Shown: positions 54,006-64,000 of the stretch, in pieces | Position numbering within the stretch: position 1 is the stretch's first letter | How the letters are laid out: each line of letters opens with the position of its first letter | NCBI RefSeq assembly: GCF_947172395.1 | Contig: NC_069086.1 | Location: 14,354,501-14,418,500, forward strand | Reading direction: 5' to 3' | DNA length: 64,000 nucleotides | Origin: Bicyclus anynana | Taxonomy: Eukaryota > Arthropoda > Insecta > Lepidoptera > Nymphalidae | Translations under genes and position numbers: made by a program | The notes under the pieces: generated by a model | Database searches by the model: none | What the model was told of the DNA's origin: nothing | Seen by the model: the letters and a program-made list of their open reading frames with translations, nothing else

Positions 54006-54785
54006 GTAGGTAAGGCAGAAGTATGAAATCGCCTACAATAGGTGAGCAAATGTTGTGTGCTGACGTCACGTACAATATCGCGATCGTTAGCGGGAGTCGA
54101 TATTTATGCGAACTTTGAATGCATGTAAAATCACAACTATTTGGTATTTTTAAATAAAACAAAAACTAGTGTATCTGTATTTATAAAATCTCTAATGTTA
54201 CGAAGTTTCAAATGATTGTGCGTACCTATTAACATTATCCATTGTCTGTCGTTTTTTAGAGAGGGACCATTGAGGAAGATGTTGCTATTATCAGTCTCCC
54301 GGTATGTACCAGCAAACAAAAAGCTGATCAAAACATGCAACATCTTCTGCTGTTGTTTCCATTCTACTGGTATGATATGTCCAGTGTGGAAACTATCTGA
54401 AAGAAAAAAAAACTAGGAGAGAAGTACGTGATGCGTAAAATAGTTATTTATTGTTTAAAGAAAAAGTATTTTCGGGATATATTACATTTTGTAACTGATT
54501 TATTGCTTTTATTTGATGATGATTAATTATGACAGGTTTGTGACTAAGGGTTTATTTTCATATAATTACGCTAAATTGCTTGCCGGTACGTCTTTGCCGG
54601 CAGCAACGGATACGCCGTGCGTCCGCATCGAATTCGGTTGCGGACGCACAATGTTGCACTGTCTCGTACGAACGCCAGTTCGTCCCAGTGTTGTCAAACG
54701 TACGATTTAAATCGTATTTGTACGACTTTTTTGGTTCTTCTACGATGTACGATCGAGTAATCGAAATCGTACGCAAAAACGATCT

Positions 54786-55010
54786 TTTTTTTTATTCTTT
54801 ACAAGTTAGCCCTTGACTACAATCTCATCTGATGGTAAGTGATGATGCAGTCTAAGATGGAAGCGGGCTAACTTTTTAGGAGGAGGATGAAAATCCACAC
54901 CCCTTTCGGTTTCTATACGGCATCGTACCGGAACGCTAAATCGCTTGGCGGTACGTCTTTGCCGGTAGGGTGGTAACTAGCCACGGCTGAAGCCTCCCAC
55001 CAGCCAAAAA
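54786..55010 (+). repeat. Dispersed repeat, GATGGAAGCGGGCTAAC family, well-preserved copy
   Basis: Near-identical to 19790-20025 from TTTTTATTCTTTACAAGTTA through CTAAGATGGAAGCGGGCTAA to GAAGCCTCCCACCAGCCAAA. The high similarity between copies 35 kb apart argues for recent activity. Confidence 0.8.
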
Positions 55011-55047
55011 TGCTTTCAAATTGCAAAAATGCAGGCTTTTATTAATA

Positions 55048-55165
55048 CGCACTGGCTTGGCACCGCCTTCAAAGTGCTCAGAAGGTAGCACATACGATGT
55101 TATTGTTCGCTTAGTTTATTTTTGTGATTTTGAAGTCGTTTGAATTTTTTTGGTAAAAAGATTTT
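55048..55165 (+). repeat. Diverged single arm of the 51277-51601 foldback family
   Basis: CACTGGCTTGGCACCGCCTT, CAAAGTGCTCAGAAGGTAGC and GAAGTCGTTTGAATTTTTT follow the right arm of the foldback, with substitutions and small deletions. No inverted partner is seen nearby. Confidence 0.75.
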
Positions 55166-55439
55166 ATATAATAAATTAAATAATAAATAATTAATGTAAA
55201 CATCACCTGTAGGTAATAAGGAAATCGTAACACAAGGCCCTTTAATTCAGGATTGTGTGGAGATATTCAGTTAAAATTAAAACCAACTCAAGTTTACAGT
55301 ACCTTGAAGCATTTCAAGCATTCAGTCCATTGACTTAGTACTATATGGAGAGTGGTAGGCGTCCACTGATCCGCATCGTATGTATCGGACGCATCTTTTT
55401 CTCATTCACTTTTCATCCCAGAAAAATCCATGGTTCCCG

Positions 55440-55495
55440 CGGGATTTGTGTGAAACTGAATTCCACGCGGTCGAAGACGCGGGCGTCCGCTAGTT
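55440..55495 (+). repeat. GCGTCCGCTAGT-type repeat end
   Basis: AATTCCACGCGGTCGAAGAC followed by GCGGGCGTCCGCTAGTTATA is the terminus of a dispersed lepidopteran repeat also ending at 39227 and starting, inverted, at 21057. Confidence 0.6.
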
Positions 55496-55820
55496 ATAAA
55501 TAAAAATAAAAAACCCAACGTGACCTAATTTTATCAACCCAACCACAATTCGATCGCATTGAAGTCGTGTTTGCTCGCGAAACTTTAAAAGGGAAAGATT
55601 ACCAAAGATTACCTGCAACCAACACCAATTGTAACCCTTAACGTATGCTTAAAATTTGATTACCGTGGTAGTCGATAGCATGAAGTGCTTACATAAGGTT
55701 GAAGTGAGCGTAGCATGCAGAACGGCCACGGCAGTCGCTCCGTATCTTCGTTCCCGAACGCGCGGACGGTAACATTTCGCACGCATTCGCTAGCGAAATC
55801 AAAAGACAATGTAAATAATA

Positions 55821-56270
55821 CAATTCTCTTTTATATATATCTATACCAATTAAATAACGCTTCAGTATACAAAATTGCAATTGCTTTTCATTAGGACTCC
55901 GTTGTACTGATATCGTAAACATAGAAAAATAAAATATTTAAGCGCGAAAACCGACGAAGCAAAATAAGTTGGTGTAAATACAAAATAAATTGAATTTGTA
56001 GAATTCCGAAGTAATTGTTTACTTACATTAGGTATCAAACAATAACAATACAATACTCTTTTATAGCAATACCAATTAAATAACGCTTCAGTTTAAAAAG
56101 TTGCAATTGCTATTCATTATGACTCCGTTTTACTGATATCGTAAACATAAAATATTAAATATCTAAGCGCGAAAACTGACAAAGAAAAATAAGTTCGTGT
56201 GAATACAAAATAAATTAAACTTCCAGAATTCCGAAGTAATTGTTTACATTCATTCATCAGGTATCAAACA
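55821..56270. repeat. Two-copy tandem repeat, about 226-bp unit
   Basis: Both units contain TACCAATTAAATAACGCTTC, ACTGATATCGTAAACATA, TAAGCGCGAAAAC and GAATTCCGAAGTAATTGTTT, spaced about 226 bp apart, with roughly 85% identity by eye. Could be a remnant of a longer satellite array. Confidence 0.8.
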
Positions 56271-56299
56271 CAATTCGTTTGTTTGTGTGTTTTTCACAT

Positions 56300-59200
56300 T
56301 ATTTTTGGTGTGATCTTAAAAAGACAGATATTTATAGTCACTATTTTACTAAGACAATATTTTAATTTATTGATAAAATAACTCTTTTTCAATTATATTT
56401 TGTGTTTTTTTTTAATTTACTACATAAGACATTTATTTCTGGATGATCTATAAGAAGATGCCGCAGCAGTATGCACCTACTTATAGAAACACAGCAACAA
56501 TGATTTACTTGTATTAAAGTCACATTAGAATTAAATAATATAAAATCTAAACGAACCATGATTCTTTGAGTTTTGTAACCATTCCAGCAATAAGCATGTG
56601 TTGATATAGAATACAAAGGAATAAACTGTATACTTTCACACGTAATATTTCAATGTTGCTTAAAATAAGGGACTATTATTGCTAGATAGTTCGGGCTGTA
56701 GACTTAAAAGTTTCTCGTTCTGATGTAATCGTACATATCTTTCGTAGTCTAGTAGTTCTACTCGTAATAATCGTTAATAAATAAAATTTATTTACTTTTA
56801 ATATTTTAAATATCAATTTTTCAAAATAAAATTCAACAGTGAGAACATTTGTCGTAGCCTTGCGTAGCAGCGTCTACGAACGCGTAGCACTAACATTTCT
56901 ATATTTAATACTCGTAATTTATTTGTAGTAATAAATACTATAATATGTATTGATGTTCAAACTTTTTTGATTATATTAACATAGTTTTTGATTTATTATT
57001 CTTATATCCTTCTATTATTTATTATTTTTATAATATTTAACGTCTACTTGGAGTTATATTAATGTATTTATATCCAAATAGCTTCTGTATCTACAACACT
57101 TATTAAAATTTGTATCATTATAATTCTATTTTAATAGGCAGGCCTCCTTTCTTATTTAAGAGTATGTGCTCGTATGACTTGTAGCTTTTATTACTTACTA
57201 GTTCAAACTCAACCTGTTGAACCACCCATAAATCTTTATCGTTTTACGATCGTTGGTTCAAGTCCAAATTTTTCATATGGGTAACTTCTCGATTAATAAA
57301 AAAAAATAAATAACCTATTTAACAGTGAAATTTTTACGTTTACTTCTAATATAAATCTATAAGCTTTTGCCTCTTATCGTCGGTTTATAATTATACAGAT
57401 GTATTTTTTTTAAAGAATTTTTGCCATATTATCTTTTTTTTAATATGAGCAATATTTCCATTCCCCTCCAACTAGTCGGGAAAGACTGTGTTAGGAGTGG
57501 GTACGACATAGATCAACGGGGCGGGAATCGAACCACCACCCTTCGGTGATGAGTCCGACCGCTCTTGCCGTTGAGCTATTGAGGCTTACTTAAATTAATC
57601 GTTAATTAATTAATTTACAAGGTACAATTCGTAAGCTTGTTGAGCCTGTTGTAATAAAAATAACAAGGAATAATAATTTGATTTATTTTATTATTAAATA
57701 ATAAACATTAATATAAAATCATTTCACTTTTTATTTAATTCCGCAAAGTCACGTCTGTTTTTATAATCAGAATCTAAATCAAATTCTATTACCAAAATAG
57801 CAATAATCTAATGTCTTCATTATTTTTGTGATTAACTGAGGACATAATCGACATGTAAAGTGTTTCCTGCATTGAGACTGGAGATGGAGAGACGAGTAGA
57901 AGACAAAAGAGCACCGCCCTTACAGGAGCAAGGTAAGTTAAGTTTAGCAAACCAAAAGTTTGATCCCATTTCATAACTCGAATAATAAAAGTGACAGTTT
58001 GTGTGTATGTGTCTTACTCTTTTACGCATCGATACCATGTGTGTTACTCTTTCACGCACCATACCGATTTTAAAATTGAGACAAATTATAAACTGGACTA
58101 ACATAAAGGCTACTTTTTCAGAAAGTCAATTTCGATTTCGAATTCAGGCGTAATTTGTAAAAAAACAATGTCACGCGCGTTGACAAAATGTTAGTTTTTT
58201 TTTACACGCTTTATTTGTATTAGCTTCTCTTGTAAATCTTGGAATCTTAATTTGACCCACATCCCGTTTTTCTGATGACAATACATGACTAACTAAGGAA
58301 CGTCATTACGGCAGCCTCCCTCATTTTATACAGTGATTACACCAAGGATATGATGATATATCACAAGGATATGCCCAATTTTAATTTAAAAATTTCGTTA
58401 CAGAATTATTATATTTTTAATTAAACTGAATTTTAAATTACCTACACTGGTTATACTTAATATTGCCATTTACATGAAAATTCAACGTGCCCGGACCACA
58501 ATGCTACACAGATTGGAAAAAACCTTCAACGTACTTTTGATTCCGATAACGAAGCATCCGCAGAAATCGATAATGTTCCAATGCAAAATCAAATAGGCTG
58601 CGTGGACTCAAGTGCTGTAAGATTCAAGCACTGATGCAATTTGCAAAGACGGATTTTTGCGAAGTGTAAAAAAAAATTTAATTAACATTGTTCACATTGA
58701 ACTTTCACGAAGTAACACCTAATTCTATTCAATAAACCTTTTGCACTTAAAACTAAACTTAAACATAAATGGATAGCTCCCAACAACGAAGTTTTTAAAA
58801 GTTATAAGTGAAAATTCACACCGTCCATTTATTTGAATTAAAATAGTATGTAAAGAAAAGTGTACTTCAGAGTAGTTCTGCCACTCTAAAATTAAATTTT
58901 CATTTTACGTAAGTTTGCAATATTTTCTCGTTTTTTCTTACGAACTGAGAATGAACTAGTTACGTTTGGTTCAGTGTAAATGAAATCTAGGCTGCTTTGT
59001 TACTTTTTTGAAGAAATTCAGTATAATATAAAGCTTTAAATTTTGCTTTTCGCAACGATTGTTATCTACAACTATTCCATTTTGGGGAAATTGCCTATAC
59101 ACATCATCTATATAAATCACGATAACATCTTTGAGAGTACTTTGGGATCGGTAGGAATCGTAAAATAAATTCTTAGAAAGGAGATGTTCGAAATTGTGCC

Positions 59201-60080
59201 CATTTTTCAGAAAATTACATAAATGAAAAATTTACAAAAAAAGAACAAAATAATGCAGTTATTACATACTAGCGAACGCTCGCGACTGCGCAGGTTTACT
59301 GTTCTTACAAGCCCCGCAGGAACTATGGATTTATTGTTCAGTTTAGGGTAAAATGATTCAGAAAAGGGAATGCCCATCTCCGGCCCAGGCTTACCCTAAC
59401 CATCCGACAATTTACTTCATCATCATCTCCATATAATTTTATACGAAGGATATACCTGGGTTCCATGGGCCGCAGTTGTATGGGCCGGTGGGCTTCTCCT
59501 TTATATTTATTATCATAATCAGTAGGTTTTGGCCTCTGTACGATCATTATAAGATGTAATAAACAATGACGATGACAAAATATTAAATAATTTGAAGGTT
59601 CTTCAAAAAGTTAATTATATATTTAAGGAAAATAAAAGATGAAGTAGATGAATATACTCTTAATATGAACTGTATAGTTAAAGAACCAAGAAAAATATTA
59701 AATTTTCCTACGTATCACGTTTGCAAGTATACATGTTTAAGTGGTCCTGTAGGATTTAGAATGGCTGTTACGGCTTTAACAATAACTGTCGTCTTTGATT
59801 GATGACGAGATAGATTTATTAGAAAATACCAAACGATATTAAACGTTTAAATGTTGGCAAAATATAATAATCTATTTACTAGTCATTAATCATATAGCCC
59901 AGTCAAATTAATACTTAAAATATATGTACTACATTAATTGAAATAAAGATGAAGACCGATCCGATTCAACAATACTCCACATTAAGAGATAATTGCGTAA
60001 AAAATAAATTCATACCCCCTATACATGTAGGGAAGGTAAAAACATTTATCAAGATTTTCTTTTACAACTTTATTGGCATT
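56300..60080. other. Gene-free AT-rich DNA
   Basis: Besides the SINE at 57440-57588 and a diverged repeat at 58230-58330 (GAATCTTAATTTGACCCACA, shared with 21335-21360), I see no coding or structural feature here. Confidence 0.4.
57440..57588 (-). mobile_element. tRNA-derived SINE
   Basis: Minus-strand promoter boxes: A box TAGCTCAACGG (57568-57578) and B box GGTTCGATTCC (57524-57534), 33 bases apart, as in a tRNA head. They are followed by a non-tRNA body GTACCCACTCCTAACACAGT, CTTTCCCGACTAGTTGGAGG. The CCA-like end and an aminoacyl stem are not evident, so it is a SINE rather than a tRNA gene. No target-site duplication identified. Confidence 0.75.
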
Positions 60081-60087
60081 TTTAATT

Positions 60088-60350
60088 TACACCATTATCA
60101 TCATCATTATCAATCCATATTCAGCTCACTTCTGAGCATATGTCCAACCAGTCCAGTTGGGCCAACAGCTGGCCCGATGCGGATTGGCAGACTTCACATA
60201 AGTACAGGTTTAAGAAAATTCTCGTGTATGTTTCCTCGCAATGTTTTTCCGTAACCGTTTGAGATACGTGATATTTAATTTATTAAAATGCACATAACTG
60301 AAGGAGGTGCATGAGACGTCATTTCCACTGGGCTGTCACGGCACGGCTAT
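60088..60350 (-). mobile_element. Degraded tRNA-derived SINE
   Basis: CCATATTCAGCTCACTTCTG, GGCCCGATGCGGATTGGCAG, ACTTCACATAAGTACAGG, TTTAATTTATTAAAATGCAC and CCACTGGGCTGTCACGGC follow the full copy at 33571-33900 in the same orientation. The B-box region is deleted. Confidence 0.75.
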
Positions 60351-61280
60351 TTCAATTTATATACTCATGTAAAATTAGAGCTTTCTAGGAGTACCGCCAT
60401 TAGACAGATGAATAGACGGAATTCACGTTTCCGCGGATTTGGTCTTTAAAAATTATGATGAGTCTGGAAACAATATTTTTCGATTCAGGAATTCGTTTGT
60501 AAAATATTGAGGTTTTAAAAGCTAACTATTAAATCGTCTAAAATGCGTTTACTCCGGGCAGTATTGGCATTATTGGTAGATAGACGCTCTTTAATGTTTT
60601 AAACACAGTCCCTAACCAACATATAAATCTTCCAAGAATTGGGTATCAAACAACGTCTTTCTTCCATCGTCCAAAGCTTAATTACTTGCTTTGGATATAC
60701 ACGATGAGGCGGCACGTTCATAGAGCGGCTTGTGGTATAAGGAAAAGTCAAAGACACAAGAGCGCGAGGCAGGTCACTTATACGCTGAACTGACCAAGTC
60801 TAAAAAGCTATGCATGGTTATCTCCACGAATAGAGATATATATATACTACGGGAGAAAATATGTCGACGGATTGCTCCACCAACCTAACTGGCTTGCCAC
60901 CACTCCTAAATGACGACCACGGTCACTCTATCAAAAGTGTACCAACGAAGAACAAAACACTGAGATAATGTTCCTGGATCACCATACTTAAAATACGTAG
61001 CAAACCTGATACTAATTACTGCAGGACTTAAACCCAGAATCCTGTATTCCGAAGCCACGTAAGGTCACTAGTGTACCAACAAAGCAGTTATAACGAAGGT
61101 AAAAAGAACTTGTGTATTCGGAAAGCCAGGTCTATGGAATACCCCTGCAGACAAAGTTAAAGTCGTTTCTTTGGGGTTTACGTAATAACCCCAAAGAATC
61201 TACAACGACTAGAAGCGAGAATAGAAATTTAAAGCTAATATTTATTATAGACTTTAGGCGCCAACACTGAGCAGTATGTT

Positions 61281-61782
61281 TGAACAATTGATACCTACGT
61301 AATAATATAGAAAACGTGGTCTTGCTCTGCGCGATCTGATTTACATTTAAAGTATGTTGGGTTTTATTATCACACTAGCGAACGACTGTGACTTCGTCTA
61401 CGTGAAAATCGACGTAAAGTTTCAACATCTATTTTATTTTTTTCTATATAATATGAACAATATATAATTAAAAATACTTTAACCCGTTTTTAACCCTTTA
61501 GGGGCAGAATTTAAAAAAAGTTGAATAACAATATTTTTAGTATTTCCCCCCTCACCAGTATAACTAATGTAACTTTTTAAAAATTAAGGACGTTCCATAC
61601 AAATTTTCAACAATTATTTCACCACCTTTTGATTTTATTGTCGCGACATAAAGTACCATCGCGATATAAATGTGATATGAAAGAACAACTGATACCTACG
61701 TAATAATATACATATAGAAAGCGTGGTCTTGCTGTGCGCGATCTGATTCACATTTAAAGTAGGTTGGGTTTTATAATAGTTG
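61281..61782. repeat. Direct repeats of about 93 bp flanking a 310-bp segment
   Basis: TGATACCTACGTAATAATAT ... GCGCGATCTGATT ... TTGGGTTTTAT occurs at 61281-61373 and again at 61683-61782, about 90% identical. The intervening 61374-61682 starts CACACTAGCGAACGACTGTG, ACTTCGTCTACGTGAAAATC, the typical head of a dispersed repeat, so one copy of a host duplication may flank an insertion. Confidence 0.7.
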
Positions 61783-64000
61783 CAGTTTGAAAAAGTGCTA
61801 TGAGTAATATTATGATCTAAATATGTAATATTCTTGAAGACACTAAAAATAATCTGCTCGCAAAGCAGAATTACTTAAGGTTCCGACACCCTGTGACGAT
61901 GGGAAAGAGCAACTTCAATGAAAGAGACTCGATGTACCTACTTATCGGTTGAGATTGAATATTAACAAAAATCGGTTCACAAAGAACTTTTGTAAGGTTC
62001 AAGAACAGCGCTCAGAACTTCTTTTTACGTTAAAGTGCACCTTTGTTTTTTGGTTAGTAAATAAATAAAATGAACAAAGAAGAAAAAAGTTAATAAAAAA
62101 AAACCCCTAAAATAAATCATCCGATATCAAAACACGGGAAATGTACTACACTAAAAAGTGAACAATAAGATAGTATGCGCTCTTAATATATTTGAAAGCA
62201 GCATAATGCTAATAATATAAGGTAGCCCACCACTCTCATTGGTGCAGAGTGGTGAATCTAAGCTCCAAATCTATTGTATAGGAAGGAAATCCTGGCTCTT
62301 AGTTATTAAATGATCAATGCAATTGGAGAAAAAGACATTAGGAAAACATATAATTTCTAATTCTAACTCCGTGCTGTGGCTCGGAACGTTAATTTTAATA
62401 AACTCGAGCTACGGTCGCCTTGAAGTTACTTGCGGTTCGAACTATAAATCAATTGTAGAGATAACGCCGTACACCGTTTACAGCCTTATCTTAATTCCGT
62501 TATGAATTGTCTAACGGTACTAATTAATCTATTGAAAACTAAGTCATTGGACAGTATCTTACTTAGAATTATACTTGATGTCTGCTCCTATTATCTTTCT
62601 CCGAACAATAGTTAGTTACTTCAATGATTAACTTTCATGTCAAAAATCTAGTCTTGCGCTGTAAGAAGTTGAATAAATTTTTGGTAACAACATGGTAACA
62701 ACTCTATTACAACTTATACTTTCGTCTGACAAACTTTCAGTTTTTACTAAAAGACTTTGCCTCTTGACAGGCTCTAAGACCATACTTGTGTTAAGTACTC
62801 GTTTGTGAAGATATATACATTTACTTAAGACACATTAAGAAAGTGTAAGTAAATCATTTACTTAAGACTTAATACACACGGTATAAGCTACACATGTACG
62901 AGTATACCAGATACCTTTTCATATATTTTTTTAAGAATCATGAAAATAATTTTCTTTTAAAAAGAATGCGGGCGATATTAAAAACCTGGCTTCCTTTCTT
63001 GAAAACAAAGGTCCGGTCTAACAACGGGAACTCGGTTTCATCTCGTCCAAAGCAAAACGTTGTTTCATTTGAACTTCTCGATGAGTTGATATAATGAATT
63101 CTTGTTGCGTCTAATACTGATATTCAGATTGAAGAGTCCCGGTTGAAAAATGAAAATTGAAATTGTTATTTTTTATTTGCTGCTTTGGTAACCGTACCCG
63201 TATTATGGATATATGGATTTCGTATTAAATGAATAATGCAACACGCGATAACGGCTGTCTGACACGGCCAAGGGTGGGTACTAGGGGGCAGTCGCTCTGG
63301 GGATACATAACATTCGAACCACGCCAAATTACGTAAAAGGCTTTTATTAATTTTATACCTCAGAGTTTCTGTTAATATTGACTATACGAGTATAAAATAA
63401 AGTAGTGTCAGATATGCTATTTATAACTGAAATGACTGGACTTATTGTCTCACTATTACTCAAACAAATATTATAAAGAAAATGTCTCCTCATACATTTT
63501 GTATGGAATGGCTTTGTTGACGATATCTCTAGAACTTTTTCATTCATCATTATCAGACTATATTAGGCCTTCTAAAGGGACAGGCCTTCTGTCTTATAGT
63601 AAAGGAGGCAATACTTAATGGAATATAGACCTCAGTTACATAGCTTACATTATAGTAGCTAATCTCAGTGTGAACTGTGAGATACTCGTATCCGAATCAA
63701 ACTTACTTGTTTTCTATTACCTGGTTTAATTTTTATTATCTATGTACAAAGTTTATCCAGAGATGTGGGTAAGTAAATAAAAAAAGGTGTTAATTTTCCA
63801 ATTTTCTACCCATTTTTCGTGTCGTATGAACCTTCTAAATCAAATGAAATCAAATCATTTATTTGCTAGAACATGTTTAAATCTTGAAATTATTGAGCTA
63901 CCAAGACATTCAATTAATATATAGTATGCAATTTTCTTTACAATTAAAATATTAATTCCAATAATTTATCCCAATAAAATATTCGTTTTCACGTCAAATT
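61783..64000. other. Gene-free AT-rich DNA
   Basis: Only short, unsupported frames; nothing recognisable to the end of the window. Confidence 0.4.

Noticed and set aside
54558..54816. Overlapping ORFs on both strands near 54.6 kb
   Set aside because: Short, overlapping, no splice context or recognisable domain.
55689..55922. GC-rich stretch and 77-codon ORF
   Set aside because: Composition is notable but it leads into a tandem repeat and the product has no recognisable features.
57524..57588. Functional tRNA gene
   Set aside because: A and B boxes present but no matching acceptor stem or terminator; body continues as a SINE.

Overview
The window is nuclear DNA of an insect, almost certainly a moth or butterfly. 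It is AT-rich. Its genes have short exons, GT-AG introns and ordinary metazoan housekeeping products. The intergenic DNA and introns are packed with decayed non-LTR retrotransposons, tRNA-derived SINEs, foldback and MITE-like elements and short dispersed repeats of the kind that litter lepidopteran genomes. No bacterial, viral, CRISPR or operon-like feature was seen. The species cannot be named from the sequence alone.

Layout. (1) 1204-1981, + strand: the last two coding exons of the ecdysone-inducible nuclear receptor HR3, preceded in the intron by a CpG-rich patch with a CRE palindrome. (2) 1982-10250: HR3 3' UTR and AT-rich intergenic DNA with a small tandem duplication and a dead LINE. 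(3) 10907-13749, + strand: a complete five-exon eIF3i gene (translation initiation factor 3 subunit I, WD40 protein, 329 aa). Its first coding exon carries only the ATG, and a perfect 219-bp tandem duplication lies just upstream. (4) 15060-20419, - strand: a complete six-exon gene for the catalytic subunit of protein phosphatase 6 (304 aa). (5) 20420-29860: about 9.4 kb without recognisable genes, holding foldback and MITE-like elements. (6) 29862-43094, - strand: a complete eleven-exon Ro60 (TROVE) gene of 639 codons, with many repeats in its introns. (7) 43326-43493, + strand: a small unrecognised ORF, head-to-head with Ro60. (8) 45671-47635, + strand: an intronless gene for an RNF4-like, SUMO-targeted RING ubiquitin ligase (654 aa). 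(9) 48770-52560: minisatellites and a perfect 126-bp inverted repeat. (10) 52611-53207, - strand: an intronless CCDC28 homologue (198 aa). (11) 53208-64000: gene-poor repeat DNA.

The genes are unrelated housekeeping or regulatory loci and do not form a pathway. I reconstructed coding exons by joining open frames at GT/AG boundaries and checking that phases agree and that the joined proteins read through in the known family order. All four multi-exon genes close in phase.

The most interesting items are: a Ro60 whose metal-binding MIDAS motif looks lost and is interrupted by a Lys/Ser-rich insert; inverted intronic repeats that bracket exactly those Ro60 exons; a perfect 126-bp-arm foldback next to a 130-bp minisatellite; a G-rich TAGGG-type array; a nested hairpin element upstream of the PP6 gene; and the STUbL with three clustered SIMs and an internal protein duplication.
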